DNA of 64,000 bases from JAUIAI01 sp963732405 (GCA_963732405.1 CAVSZG010000005.1:496001-560000); one strand, 5' to 3'; positions 17,358 through 27,384 are shown, counted from the stretch's first letter. Notes: generated by a model from the sequence alone, not told the origin. Numbers and translations: made by a program.

Positions 17358-18698
17358 TCACTGGCCGGCGATCGACATCTGGTCGATCAGGACCGATCCG
17401 GTTCGTTTGCCGCCGCGCTGGATCACATCCGCACCGACAGCCTGGATGCCCTTGAACATGTCGCGCAGGTTGCCCGCGATGGTGATTTCTTCGACGGGAA
17501 ACTGGATCTCGCCGTGATCCACCCAGTAACCGGATGCGCCGCGAGAATAGTCACCAGTGACGTAATTGACGCCCTGCCCCATGAGTTCGGTCACGAGCAG
17601 GCCTTTGCCCAGTTTGCGCAACATGGCCGGGAAATCATCGGAGCTGCGCGTTTTGCCACTTTGAAAACTCAGCAGATGCGAGCCGCCGGCATTGCCCGAG
17701 GTTTTCATCTTGAGCTTGCGCGCCGAATACACCGACAGGAAATAGCCCTTGAGCACGCCCTTGTCGACCACCCGGCGCTGCCGGGTGATGACACCTTCGC
17801 CGTCGAAGGGAGCCGAGCCCAGGTTTCTGCTCACATGAGGATCTTCCACGATGCTCAGATGCGCAGGAAACAGTCGGGACCCGAGCGAATCGACCAGAAA
17901 ACTCGACTGCCGGTAAAGGGCACCACCGGACGCAGCCTGGGCAAAATGGCCCAGTAATCCGGTCGCGAGCGGCGCCTCGAACAAGACCGGTATCTTCTGC
18001 GTCTTGATGCGTCTTGCGCCCAGCCGCGAGAGGGCACGTCGCGCGGCATAGTCACCCAGGGCTGTCGGATCGGGCAGGCGGGTGGCATCACAATCGACCG
18101 CATACCAGTAGTCGCGCTGCATCTGTTCGCCACGCACCGCGATTGGCGAACAGGACAGCGAATGCCGGCTGTAGGGATAACCTCCGTTGAATCCGAGTGA
18201 ATTGGCCAGGACAAACTGCCCCTGGCCGCATGACACGGATGCGCCATCCGAATTACCGATGTCCGGCCCGAGCGCCAGGGCTGCACGCTCGGCGCGAGTG
18301 GCAATCTCGATAGCCTGCTCGGAATCCAGGTCCCATGGCTGCAGCAGGTCCAGGTCCGGATAATCGGTGGCGAGGTCGTCGGGGTCGGGCAGCCCGGCGA
18401 ACGGATCCGGCGCGGTATAACGCGCAATGCGCAATGCCGCCTCGACAGTCTCGCGAATCGCCGCCGCGGAAAAATCGGCACTGCTCGCATGACCACGGGC
18501 CTGGCCAACGTAGGCCGACACCGAGAACGACTTGTCGCGTGTCTGCTCGATGGTTTCGACCGACTGTTTGCGAACCGCCACGTTCAGACCGGCGTTTTCC
18601 GATACCTCTGCCACCATGGCCGAGGCCCCAAGGGATACGCCGAGTTTCACGGCATCGTCGGCAAGCTGGCGCAGCAGCGCGGTTTCGAACTGGAACAT
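17358..18698 (-). CDS. pmbA: Metalloprotease PmbA (TldE)
   Basis: A subunit of the TldD/TldE protease, which processes peptides such as microcins and antitoxins. The 446-residue protein shows VRKQSVETIEQTRDKSFSV near the N-terminus, and in the C-terminal half the family motifs RNLGSAPFDGEGV, TSGNAGGS and TGDYSRGASGYWV. A further 71 codons upstream are open but unlike the family; the ATG at 18698 begins the conserved FQFETALLRQLA segment. TldD itself is not in the window. It is divergent from darP with ~170 bases between, the same arrangement as in many betaproteobacteria. Confidence 0.93.
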   Translation of the reverse strand: MFQFETALLRQLADDAVKLGVSLGASAMVAEVSENAGLNVAVRKQSVETIEQTRDKSFSVSAYVGQARGHASSADFSAAAIRETVEAALRIARYTAPDPFAGLPDPDDLATDYPDLDLLQPWDLDSEQAIEIATRAERAALALGPDIGNSDGASVSCGQGQFVLANSLGFNGGYPYSRHSLSCSPIAVRGEQMQRDYWYAVDCDATRLPDPTALGDYAARRALSRLGARRIKTQKIPVLFEAPLATGLLGHFAQAASGGALYRQSSFLVDSLGSRLFPAHLSIVEDPHVSRNLGSAPFDGEGVITRQRRVVDKGVLKGYFLSVYSARKLKMKTSGNAGGSHLLSFQSGKTRSSDDFPAMLRKLGKGLLVTELMGQGVNYVTGDYSRGASGYWVDHGEIQFPVEEITIAGNLRDMFKGIQAVGADVIQRGGKRTGSVLIDQMSIAGQ

Positions 18699-18868
18699 AA
18701 AGGGCCGGTTGGTGAATTGCGTATCATCATACCAGCGCCAGTACACCCCTTCGGCGCAATGCCCGTCCCATCTTCCGGCCGTTCCCCGCCATGCCTCGCA
18801 GCCCTCGGTCTCATCTTCCCCGGCAAGCCAATGGGTCAGACCCCGGGTCGGAACCGACGCGGCCCGAT

Positions 18869-19414
18869 ATGCCATCTGCGTTGCCAGAGGATGACGACGC
18901 ACCCGATGCAATGGGTGCCGATGCGGTCCTCGATCCGACCCGACCGAGCAAATCGGCGCTCAAGCGGCAGATGCATGCGCTGCAAGGGCTGGGCGAGCGA
19001 TTACTGGCCCTCAAGCCAGGACGACTCGATGAGTTGCCGGTCTCGCCGGCACTGCGCGACGCACTCGCCCAATATCACCGGATTCGTCCGGGCGCGCGTG
19101 AGGGACGCCGCCGGCAGGCGCAACTGATCGGCAAGCTGATGCGCGATGAAGATGCCGGCGCAATCGCCGCGCAACTGGACAGCGAACGCGATGCCCATCG
19201 CGCCCAGGGCCTGACCATGCAGATGGCGGCGCAATGGCGCGACCGCCTGGTGCAGGGATCGACGGCCGATGCAACGGCGTTCGAGCGCGAGTTCGGTCTG
19301 CCGGGCGAGCTTCGCGAGCTGATCCAGCGGGCCCGACGCGAATATGAAAATGATCGGCCGCCGCAGGCTCAACGCCTGCTCTACCGGCGTATTGTCAAAC
19401 GACTGACGGAGTGA
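18869..19414 (+). CDS. darP: Ribosome biogenesis factor DarP (YjgA)
   Basis: A small basic and helical protein of 181 residues from the ATG at 18869. It has the family's RPSKSALKRQMHALQGLGERL segment early and ERDAHRAQGLTMQMAAQWRDRL and RRIVKRL late. YjgA/DarP associates with assembling 50S ribosomal subunits. The frame stays open 26 codons upstream without family similarity; the next Met (15 codons in) is another possible start. It ends three bases before the mog ATG, and the mog ribosome-binding site lies inside its last codons. Confidence 0.86.
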   Translation: MPSALPEDDDAPDAMGADAVLDPTRPSKSALKRQMHALQGLGERLLALKPGRLDELPVSPALRDALAQYHRIRPGAREGRRRQAQLIGKLMRDEDAGAIAAQLDSERDAHRAQGLTMQMAAQWRDRLVQGSTADATAFEREFGLPGELRELIQRARREYENDRPPQAQRLLYRRIVKRLTE

Positions 19415-19416
19415 AC

Positions 19417-19989
19417 ATGTCGGACCCGATCCGGATCGGCCTGGTGTCGATCAGCGACCGAGCCTCACAAGGCGTATACGAGGACAAGGGGCTGCCGAGC
19501 CTGCGTGCCTGGCTCGAGCGTGCACTGACCACGCCCTGGGTGGCGCAAACCCGCCTCATTCCCGACGAATCGGCGCAGATCAGCGCCTGCCTGATCGAGC
19601 TGGTCGATGAGCTCGATTGTTCACTGGTCCTGACCACCGGTGGCACCGGCCCGGCACCGCGCGATGTGACCCCCGAGGCCACGCTTGCGGTTGCCGATCG
19701 CGAGATGCCGGGCTTTGGTGAACAGATGCGGCAGATCAGTCTGCGATTCGTGGCAACCGCCATCCTGTCGCGACAGGTGGCCGTGATCCGGGGCCGTGCA
19801 CTGATCATCAACCTGCCCGGTCAACCCAAGGCCATCGCCGAAACCCTCGAAGGATTACGCGACCCCGATGGCAAGCCCATCGTGCACGGCATCTTCGCCG
19901 CGGTTCCGTATTGCCTGGATCTGATCGGCGCGCCCTACCTGGACACCGACCCGGCCATCTGCAAGGCGTTCAGGCCGAAAAAGGCCTGA
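19417..19989 (+). CDS. mog: Molybdopterin adenylyltransferase (Mog)
   Basis: Adenylylates molybdopterin before molybdenum insertion in molybdenum-cofactor synthesis. The 190-residue protein begins with IRIGLVSISDRASQGVYEDK, continues with LTTGGTGPAPRDVTPEAT (the MPT-binding signature) and ALIINLPGQPKAIAETL, all closely like E. coli Mog. A GTG two codons upstream is in frame, but the ATG at 19417 has GGAG at ideal distance. No other moa/moe gene is in the window. Confidence 0.94.
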   Translation: MSDPIRIGLVSISDRASQGVYEDKGLPSLRAWLERALTTPWVAQTRLIPDESAQISACLIELVDELDCSLVLTTGGTGPAPRDVTPEATLAVADREMPGFGEQMRQISLRFVATAILSRQVAVIRGRALIINLPGQPKAIAETLEGLRDPDGKPIVHGIFAAVPYCLDLIGAPYLDTDPAICKAFRPKKA

Positions 19990-20041
19990 GCGCGCACCGG
20001 CTGCCGCGCGCCGGCGAATCCATCCGGGCGGGCCGAAGGGC

Positions 20042-22225
20042 TCAACGCCGCCGCGCCATCACCACGCCGGGTAATCGCTGAATCCGGGCCAGCAGTTCGG
20101 GCAAGCCCAGCGCACCATCGAGCTCGACGGTCATTCGCAACTGCCCGGTATCGCCGCGATCACTGCGCGTTGCCGCAAGCAGGCTGATCCGGTCGCGCGC
20201 CAGCAATTCGGCAATGTCCTGCAGCAAGCCCTCACCCGCCGGACCGACGACTTCCAGATCGACCGGATAGCGGAATCCACCGCCATTGCTGCCGCCCGCC
20301 GGGCGCCGTCTGGACGCACGCCCGGCCGGTGTCGGCGCGGAGGCCGCCGGTAGGGCCCAGCTCGCATTCACGACCCGCTCGGGCACATTGGCGCGCAACT
20401 GCTGCCAGACCCCGCACTCCCGGCGATGAACCGTCACGCCACTGCCGCGGGTCACGTAGCCGGCAATCGGATCAGGTGGAATGGGCCGACAGCAACGCGC
20501 CAACTGGGTCATCAATGAGCCCACGCCCTCGATCAGCACCTGGGAGTCGACCCGGTCGCGTCGGCGTCGACGCCCCGCCCGGGTCTCGCCTGCCAGCGGG
20601 CTGCCCGCATCGGCAGGGCTATTCAGGGATCGACCACCAAAGCGTGCGTCGCCCGACGGTGCGCCGGCCACTGAAACCATCGTTGCGCCGGTCGGCAGCA
20701 ACGATGCAGCGCCGACGGCAGATGATGCCGATGCCGGTGACTCACCCGATGCGTCGTGGGCGGCGAACCACTGGCGCACCTTCGTCCTGGCGCGGGTGCT
20801 CGCCAGATAGCCCAACTCCGGATTCAACCAGTCGCGCGACGGCCCGGCGGCCAGTCGCTCCTGACCACGGGCCAGGATGATCTCAACCGTCTGGCCCGTG
20901 AGCAGGGGCCGGCTCAGCGGCACCATCACACCATCGACCCGCGCCCCGCGGCAGCGATGTCCCAGCTCGGTGTGGATCGCGTAGGCAAAATCGATCGGCG
21001 TCGCACCCATCGGCAAGGCAATCACCTGTCCCTGGGGAGTCATCGCATAAACCGTCGGATCGGGCTGGCCATCGGCGGTTGCAGCACCAATGGACAGGCC
21101 GATGTCGCGCTGCCAGGCCAGCAACTGGCGCAGCCAACCGATCCGCCGCGCGAACCCATCCTTGCCGGTGCCTGCGATGCCTTCCTTGTAGCGCCAATGT
21201 GAGGCATCACCATATTCGGCCGCCTCGTCCATCTCGCGCGTTCTGATCTGCACCTCAAGACGGGCGCCATCATCGCGGGTCACGACGGTATGAAGCGACT
21301 GGTATCCATTGCCCTTGGGTGCTGAAATGTAGTCGTCGTATTCGCCCGCCACGGGTGTCCAGAGTGCATGAACGACATCCAGGGCCTGATAACAGACGGG
21401 AACATCGGCGACGATGGCCCGCAGGGCGTGCAGGTCGTGAACCTGATCGATACGCAGATTCTTGCTGCGCATCTTGCTCACGAGGCTGTACAAGTGTTTG
21501 GGCCGCCCCAGTACTTCGGCTTCGATGCCGGCGCTTCTAAAGGCCTGGGCCAGGCGTTCGATCGACGTGGCGATCAACCGTTCACGATCGGCCCGCTTGT
21601 GCTCGACTGCACGGGCCAGGTCGTGATAGGCCTTTGGCTCAAGAAAACGGAACGCCAGATCCTCGAGTTGCCACTTCAGAACCCAGATGCCGAGCCGGTT
21701 GGCCAGCGGCGCCAGCACATCGAGCGTCTCGCGACACAGCGCGGGATCGGGTGTCTCGTGGCGCCGGGCATATCGGCGCAGTGTGGCCAGACGCGATGCA
21801 AGCCTGAGCAGCACCACTCGCACATCGACCGACAGTGCCAATAACATCCGACGCAGGGTTTCGAGCCGCAACTCGGCATCGCGATTGCCGCGCTGGCGGC
21901 CCTGATCGCCGTGAATCTCGCCCAGCCGACGCACGCGGCGCATCCCGTCGACGATGCGCGCGATGTCCGCACCGAATTCCGCTCCAATCCGCTCGAGCGG
22001 AATCGCGTCGGCCTGCCCGTACAGCCAGGCCGCTGCAATGGCCCCGTCATCCGCATCAATGCCGGCCAGAATCGACGCACAGTCAGCCGCATGTTCGAGT
22101 ACGGCGTTGATCGACCCATCACCCGACCCGGATATCGCGCGTCGCTCGCCCACGGCACTGGTCGCCAGCGCTCGAGCACGTTGGACGATGGCCGAGCCCG
22201 ACAAGGTGATCCGAGACGGATTCAA
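20042..22225 (-). CDS. relA: Monofunctional (p)ppGpp synthetase RelA
   Basis: The second long RSH protein of the window, about 727 residues. Where SpoT has LLHDTVED this one has WLYGQADA, so the hydrolase His-Asp pair is lost. The synthetase keeps GNGYQSLHTVV and LEVQIRT, and carries EYDDYI, an EXDD motif typical of monofunctional RelA, where SpoT has RFKD. TGS (VYAMTPQGQVIALP), a Cys/His segment (CCRPIPPDPIAG) and an ACT domain follow. It should respond to uncharged tRNA on ribosomes. The start is uncertain: I list a TTG at 22225; another TTG lies seven codons later, and a longer open frame runs into the prsK start. A Ser/Ala/Gly-rich insert of ~60 residues lies between TGS and the Cys/His segment. 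Confidence 0.9.
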   Translation of the reverse strand: MNPSRITLSGSAIVQRARALATSAVGERRAISGSGDGSINAVLEHAADCASILAGIDADDGAIAAAWLYGQADAIPLERIGAEFGADIARIVDGMRRVRRLGEIHGDQGRQRGNRDAELRLETLRRMLLALSVDVRVVLLRLASRLATLRRYARRHETPDPALCRETLDVLAPLANRLGIWVLKWQLEDLAFRFLEPKAYHDLARAVEHKRADRERLIATSIERLAQAFRSAGIEAEVLGRPKHLYSLVSKMRSKNLRIDQVHDLHALRAIVADVPVCYQALDVVHALWTPVAGEYDDYISAPKGNGYQSLHTVVTRDDGARLEVQIRTREMDEAAEYGDASHWRYKEGIAGTGKDGFARRIGWLRQLLAWQRDIGLSIGAATADGQPDPTVYAMTPQGQVIALPMGATPIDFAYAIHTELGHRCRGARVDGVMVPLSRPLLTGQTVEIILARGQERLAAGPSRDWLNPELGYLASTRARTKVRQWFAAHDASGESPASASSAVGAASLLPTGATMVSVAGAPSGDARFGGRSLNSPADAGSPLAGETRAGRRRRRDRVDSQVLIEGVGSLMTQLARCCRPIPPDPIAGYVTRGSGVTVHRRECGVWQQLRANVPERVVNASWALPAASAPTPAGRASRRRPAGGSNGGGFRYPVDLEVVGPAGEGLLQDIAELLARDRISLLAATRSDRGDTGQLRMTVELDGALGLPELLARIQRLPGVVMARRR

Positions 22226-22337
22226 GGACGAACACTCATGGCCAATTATAGGAAGTCGCCGGCCGGCGGTCACCGCGTGGCAGGAATCGGCCTGCCGCTG
22301 GTAACTGTAAACTTGACACCTCCCGACCAAGGCCGCC

Positions 22338-24437
22338 ATGGATTCCCAACTGCTGGGCTTTCTCAGTTTCGCATTCGCAGCACTTGCCTACGGCGGCCTG
22401 GGTGTTCTGCTTGCCATCCGTGGGACATCCGAAATTGGCGGGCGACTGTTCCTGGTGGCCATCGTGGTACAGGCCTTCTGGGCCGCGATGATGTCGCTCG
22501 GCCTGACAGTCGTGCAAATGCCCTCGGCCGTTGGGAGTAGTGCAGAGGCGCTCAGGACCCTGGCCTGGACGGCATTCCTGCTCTCCCTGCCGTTCCAGCA
22601 GGAGAACGGCCGTGGCGAATTTCTCGACATGCGCCGACTGCGCACGCTGGGCATGCTGGTGGCGATCGCCCTGGGCATGACCGGTTGGTTGCTCGACATC
22701 CTGGGATTTGACCTGCGCCTGGTATTCACCGCCCGGATCGGTGCGGCCTTGTTCGGGCTGGTCGTGCTCGAACAGGTCTATCGCAACGCGACGCCGGGCA
22801 AGCGCTGGTCGATCCGGTTTCTTGCGGTGGCATTGCTGGCCATGATGGGCTTCGACTTGCTGCTCTATAGCGATGCCCTGCTTTACTCCAAGCTGAACAT
22901 CCACTGGTGGACAACCCGCGGCTTTGCCAATGCCCTGCTCGCCGGCCTGTTGGCGCTCGCTGCCATGCGAAATCGGGAATGGCGTCTGGACATTTCGGTC
23001 TCTCGCCGTGTGGTGTTCCATTCGACGGCGCTGGTGGCATCGGCGGCGTATATCACCCTGGTTGCCCTGGGCGGGTATTACGTGCGTCAGATGGGCGGTG
23101 AGTGGGGCGCCGTGCTGCAGGCACTGATCGTGTTTTCGGCGATCACGCTGTTGCTGGCCCTGATGCTGTCGGCGCCGCTGCGCGCCCGCCTGCGCGTGCT
23201 GATCTCCAAACACTTCTTCGACTACCGCTACGATTACCGGGAGGAATGGCTCAAGCTCACCCAACTGCTTGCCCAGCCCGGCCTGCCTGGCGCTGACGGA
23301 GTCGGCGACACCGGCCTGGTCGAGCGCTCCCTGCGAGGACTGTCCAGTCTGGTCGACAGCACTGGCGCGGGGCTCTGGCTGCACGAAAGCGGCCTGTACG
23401 CCTACCAGGGAGGCATCGACTTCGAGAGCCGAAACCTCGAAATCGCCGACAACCATCCACTGATCCTCTATCTGCGCCAACGTCAATGGGTGATCGACCT
23501 GATCGAGTTCGAGAACGAGCCCGAGCGCTATGACGGCCTGCAGATTCCCGCCGAGTTCCTGCGCCGTGACCACTGGCTGGTCGTCCCGCTGCTGCTGCGC
23601 GACGATCTGGTCGGATTTGCCGTCCTCAAGCGGGCCGTGGCCCTGGCCCCGGTCAACTGGGAGGTCCGAGACCTGCTCAAGACGGCCGGTCGACAGATCG
23701 CCAGCTACCTGGGGGTGCAGCAGGCCACCGAGCAACTCGTGCAGGCCCAACAATTCGATTCCTTCAACCGTCTCTCGGCTTTTGTCGTCCATGATCTGAA
23801 GAACCTCGTCTCCCAGCTGACTTTACTCACAGAAAATGCCGATCGGCACCGTAACAACCCGCAATTCCAGGCCGATATGGTCTCGACCGTGAATTACGTC
23901 CTTAGCCGGATGCGGGGGCTGCTGCTTCAATTGCGGGCAGGCACGAAGCCGATCGAAAGTCCAGTACCCATCCCGATCCTCGATGTTGTGGAAAGGGCCT
24001 TGCATGAGAAACGCATGCTGCGCCCGACCCCACAGCTGATCGCGGGACCTGAACTTCGCTCGGTCAATGTCCGGGCCCATGGCGAGCGGTTGGAGCGCGT
24101 CATCGGGCACCTGGTGCAGAACGCCGTCGAAGCCTGCTCGGTTCGCGGCGAAGTCAAGGTCCATGTGCAAGCTGAAGCGGGAATGGTTCTGGTGGAAGTC
24201 ATCGACAACGGCAAGGGTATGAGCGAGCAATTCGTTCGAAATCGCCTGTTCCGACCATTTTCCAGCTCCAAACCTCATGGGATGGGGATCGGCACTTTCG
24301 AGAGCCGTGAATACATCCGTGAGATCGGCGGCCGACTGGACGTGCATAGCCAACCCGGCAAAGGCACTTCTTTCCGGATTGCCCTACCCCTGGCGACCGA
24401 GGTCGCGGGTGTGGCTCATGAGATGGAGCAGCAGTGA
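22338..24437 (+). CDS. prsK: PrsK-type membrane histidine kinase (PEP-CTERM system)
   Basis: A kinase of 699 residues with about eight N-terminal membrane helices (residues ~5-285), a GAF-like region (~320-450), the H-box FVVHDLKNLVSQL (His near 485), an N-box LVQNAVEAC and G-boxes DNGKGM and GMGIGTFESREYI. The unusual HDLKN H-box and overall plan match PrsK, found in bacteria with the exosortase/PEP-CTERM sorting system, where PrsK/PrsR are thought to control exopolysaccharide and sorted proteins. The prsR start follows one base after the stop, so the two are co-expressed. The signal sensed is unknown. Confidence 0.9.
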   Translation: MDSQLLGFLSFAFAALAYGGLGVLLAIRGTSEIGGRLFLVAIVVQAFWAAMMSLGLTVVQMPSAVGSSAEALRTLAWTAFLLSLPFQQENGRGEFLDMRRLRTLGMLVAIALGMTGWLLDILGFDLRLVFTARIGAALFGLVVLEQVYRNATPGKRWSIRFLAVALLAMMGFDLLLYSDALLYSKLNIHWWTTRGFANALLAGLLALAAMRNREWRLDISVSRRVVFHSTALVASAAYITLVALGGYYVRQMGGEWGAVLQALIVFSAITLLLALMLSAPLRARLRVLISKHFFDYRYDYREEWLKLTQLLAQPGLPGADGVGDTGLVERSLRGLSSLVDSTGAGLWLHESGLYAYQGGIDFESRNLEIADNHPLILYLRQRQWVIDLIEFENEPERYDGLQIPAEFLRRDHWLVVPLLLRDDLVGFAVLKRAVALAPVNWEVRDLLKTAGRQIASYLGVQQATEQLVQAQQFDSFNRLSAFVVHDLKNLVSQLTLLTENADRHRNNPQFQADMVSTVNYVLSRMRGLLLQLRAGTKPIESPVPIPILDVVERALHEKRMLRPTPQLIAGPELRSVNVRAHGERLERVIGHLVQNAVEACSVRGEVKVHVQAEAGMVLVEVIDNGKGMSEQFVRNRLFRPFSSSKPHGMGIGTFESREYIREIGGRLDVHSQPGKGTSFRIALPLATEVAGVAHEMEQQ

Positions 24438-24438
24438 A

Positions 24439-25809
24439 ATGGCCGATACGCGCCCCGTATTACTGGTAGTTGAAGACGACTTCGGCCTGCAGAAGCAGAT
24501 GCGCTGGTCTTTCGACCGATTCAATGTGGTATTTGCCGAAGATCGCGAATCAGCGATCAATCAGCTGCGCCGCTACGAACCGGCCGTGGTCACGCTCGAC
24601 CTGGGTCTGCCGCCGGACACCGACTCGCCGCAGGAAGGATTCGAGCTGCTGGAGGAGATGCTGAGCCTGGCACCGTCCACCAAGATCATCGCGGTCACGG
24701 GTCAGAACGACCGGGACAATGCGCTGCGGGCCATCGCCTCTGGCGCCTATGATTTTTTCGCCAAGCCCTTCGATGCCGAAACGCTGGGCCTGGTCATCGA
24801 TCGCGCCTTCAATGTCTCGGAGCTCGAGCGCGAGAACATGCGCCGCACGATCCTGACCCAGACCATGCCGCTGGACGGCCTGGTCACCCGAGACCCCGGC
24901 ACGATCAAGGTCTGCCGGCAGATCGAAAAGCTCGCCCCGACCAATGCCAGCGTGTTGTTGTTCGGTGAGAGCGGTACGGGCAAGGAAGTGCTTGCCCGGG
25001 CGCTGCACATGCACAGCCCCCGCAAGGACAAGCGTTTCGTGGCGATCAATTGCGCGGCGATTCCCGAATCACTGCTCGAATCGGAACTGTTCGGCCACGA
25101 GAAAGGCGCCTTCACCGGCGCGGTCAAACAAACGGCGGGCAAGATCGAACTGGCCGATGGCGGCACGCTGATGCTCGACGAGATCGGTGATCTGCCGATG
25201 TCGCTGCAGGCCAAGCTGTTGCGCTTCCTGCAGGCCCGGGTCATCGAACGGGTGGGCGGGCGTGCCGAGATCCCGGTCGATGTGCGCATTGTCTGCGCCA
25301 CCCACCGCAATCTGCGCGACCTGATCGATCAGGGACATTTCCGCGAAGACCTCTTTTATCGGCTCACCGAGATGGTCGTCACCATTCCGCCCCTGCGCGA
25401 CCGGGCCGGCGACGCCTCGCTGCTTGCGCATGGTTTCGTCAAGAAGTTCGCCCAGCAACAGAAGCGCGAGCGACTGTTTCTGCGCGATGACGCCCTGCAA
25501 CTGATCGCCAGCTATTCCTGGCCGGGCAATATCCGCGAGCTCGAGAACTGCATCAAGCGCGCCGTCATCATGGCCGACTCCAACAGCATCGGTGCCGACG
25601 ACCTCGGACTGCGCCGCGACAGCGAGCTCAAGATGCTCAACCTGCGTGCAATCCGCGACGATGCCGAGCGCAAAGCCGTGTTGCAGGCCATGGCCCAGTC
25701 CGGCGGGAACATCGCCCGGGCATCGGAGCTGCTGGGCATCAGTCGCCCGACGATGTATGACCTGCTCAATCGGTTTGGTCTGCGCGAGCGTCAGCCCGGC
25801 AACAGCTGA
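24439..25809 (+). CDS. prsR: PrsR-type sigma-54 response regulator (PEP-CTERM system)
   Basis: A protein of 456 residues: receiver domain with Asp54 in TLDLGLPPD, AAA+ domain with GESGTGKEVLA, GAFTGA and the R-finger region, and a Fis-type helix-turn-helix (NIARASELLGISRPTMYDLL). The receiver begins VLLVVEDDFGLQKQMRWSF, characteristic of PrsR. An upstream in-frame extension overlaps prsK and is rejected in favour of the ATG at 24439. It should activate sigma-54 promoters on phosphorylation by PrsK. Its targets are probably polysaccharide and PEP-CTERM genes; none of the latter is recognisable in this window. Confidence 0.92.
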   Translation: MADTRPVLLVVEDDFGLQKQMRWSFDRFNVVFAEDRESAINQLRRYEPAVVTLDLGLPPDTDSPQEGFELLEEMLSLAPSTKIIAVTGQNDRDNALRAIASGAYDFFAKPFDAETLGLVIDRAFNVSELERENMRRTILTQTMPLDGLVTRDPGTIKVCRQIEKLAPTNASVLLFGESGTGKEVLARALHMHSPRKDKRFVAINCAAIPESLLESELFGHEKGAFTGAVKQTAGKIELADGGTLMLDEIGDLPMSLQAKLLRFLQARVIERVGGRAEIPVDVRIVCATHRNLRDLIDQGHFREDLFYRLTEMVVTIPPLRDRAGDASLLAHGFVKKFAQQQKRERLFLRDDALQLIASYSWPGNIRELENCIKRAVIMADSNSIGADDLGLRRDSELKMLNLRAIRDDAERKAVLQAMAQSGGNIARASELLGISRPTMYDLLNRFGLRERQPGNS

Positions 25810-25939
25810 ACGGAAGCGGCCGCTGGCGCCGCTTCTGGCGGCATCTCTGGCGGCACCATGACCGGCCGCAACACGCGCGGCCGAATCATCCGTCGATCGA
25901 TCACAATTACCCCTTCAGGCACCGGGCCTTGGCCCCTTG

Positions 25940-25965
25940 CCTGTTCCCGTTTGCGGGGGAACAGG
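25940..25965. terminator. Hairpin between convergent prsR and ugd
   Basis: A perfect 9-bp stem (CCTGTTCCC / GGGAACAGG) with an 8-base loop lies in the 168-base gap between the two stops. Neither strand has a following T-run, so if it is a terminator it is not a classical intrinsic one. Confidence 0.35.
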
Positions 25966-25977
25966 ACGACCGGGGAA

Positions 25978-27384
25978 TCAGCGCGAGGCGGCCAGTCGCA
26001 CCGGTGCGCCAGCCATGCCGTCGATCTCGCGATCACCGCCACGGGCACCGGCAATCGGCGCGATAGTCGGTCGGCCGATGCTGAAGTAGGTGAATCCGCG
26101 CCGGGCAATCGATCGGGGTTCATACAGATTGCGGCCATCGAAGATGACGGGCGCCTTCATCCGCCGATACATCTTCTCGAAATCGGGCGCACGGAACGCC
26201 TTCCATTCGGTCGCGATCAGCAGCGCATCAACGCCCTCGACCGCGTCCATCGGGCTGAAGGTCAGGATCAGGCCGTCACGATCGCCATAAATCCGGCGAC
26301 ATTCCTCCATCGCAACCGGATCATGCGCCTGAACCGTTGCGCCTTCGTCGAGAAGCGCTTCGATGATGACGCGTGAGGGCGCATCGCGCATGTCATCGGT
26401 GTTGGGTTTGAATGCCAGACCCCACAAGGCAAAGCGCTTGCCCGAGAGGGATCCATAGTGATCGCGCAACTTGCGCAGCAACACCGACTTCTGCCGATGA
26501 TTGACCGCCTGGACGGCGCTCAGTAGCGACAATTCATGGCCGGCCTCGATCGAGGTCTTGACCAGAGCCTGAACGTCCTTGGGGAAACAGGATCCACCAT
26601 ACCCCGTGCCGGGGTACAGGAAGTGGTAACCAATACGCTCATCGGAGCCGATGCCGCGGCGCACGTCTTCAATGTCAGCCTCCACCCGGTCAGCCAGATT
26701 GGCCAGATCGTTCATGAAGGAGATCCGCGTCGCGAGCATCGCATTGGCGGCGTATTTAGTCAGCTCGGCGGATCTGAGCGACATGACGATGGTGCGATCA
26801 TGGTTGCGCAGAAACGGCAGATAGACCTCGCGCATGATTTCTTCGGCGCGCGGATCTTCCACACCCAGCACGATCCGGTCGGGCCGCATGAAATCATTGA
26901 CCGCAGCGCCTTCCTTGAGGAACTCCGGATTCGACACCATGGCGAACTCGAGTGTGGAGTTGCGTTGGCGCAAGGTCTCTCTGACCACCGCCGCGACCTT
27001 GTCGGCCGTACCGACCGGCACGGTGCTCTTGTCGACGATCACCCGGTAGTCGTCCATGTGCTGGGCCACGCCACGCGCAGCTGCGAGCACATATTGGAGG
27101 TCGGCGGAACCGTCTTCGTCGGGCGGGGTGCCCACGGCAATGAACTGAACCACGCCGAAGCGCGCACCCTCGGCCGGATCGGCGGTGAACCGCAGACGGC
27201 CCGCCTTGACGTTGGAATGAACCAGCGCTTCCAGGCCGGGTTCGTAGATCGGGATTTCGCCCTTGTTCAGGCGATCAACCTTTTGTTTGTCGATATCGAC
27301 GCAAATCACGTCGTGGCCGGCGTCGGCCAGACAGGTACCGGAGACCAGGCCGACATAGCCGGTTCCAATGACAGAGATCTTCAT
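25978..27384 (-). CDS. ugd: UDP-glucose 6-dehydrogenase
   Basis: Oxidises UDP-glucose to UDP-glucuronate with NAD, a precursor for acidic exopolysaccharides. The N-terminus has the dinucleotide motif VIGTGYVGLVSG; the active-site Cys is in GGSCFPKD, and ALWGLAFKPNTDDMR is the family's third-domain signature. At 468 residues it is about 25 longer than usual; the additional length is a C-terminal tail rich in Gly and Ala after the end of the conserved fold. It lies on the same strand as manC, 200 bases downstream of it, and close to galU, which makes its substrate. Confidence 0.94.
   Translation of the reverse strand: MKISVIGTGYVGLVSGTCLADAGHDVICVDIDKQKVDRLNKGEIPIYEPGLEALVHSNVKAGRLRFTADPAEGARFGVVQFIAVGTPPDEDGSADLQYVLAAARGVAQHMDDYRVIVDKSTVPVGTADKVAAVVRETLRQRNSTLEFAMVSNPEFLKEGAAVNDFMRPDRIVLGVEDPRAEEIMREVYLPFLRNHDRTIVMSLRSAELTKYAANAMLATRISFMNDLANLADRVEADIEDVRRGIGSDERIGYHFLYPGTGYGGSCFPKDVQALVKTSIEAGHELSLLSAVQAVNHRQKSVLLRKLRDHYGSLSGKRFALWGLAFKPNTDDMRDAPSRVIIEALLDEGATVQAHDPVAMEECRRIYGDRDGLILTFSPMDAVEGVDALLIATEWKAFRAPDFEKMYRRMKAPVIFDGRNLYEPRSIARRGFTYFSIGRPTIAPIAGARGGDREIDGMAGAPVRLAASR

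Noticed and set aside
22236..23792. Minus-strand open frame of ~518 codons opposite prsK
   Set aside because: Rich in His, Gln and Arg with no recognisable family, lying wholly over prsK; a typical antisense artefact of high GC content.
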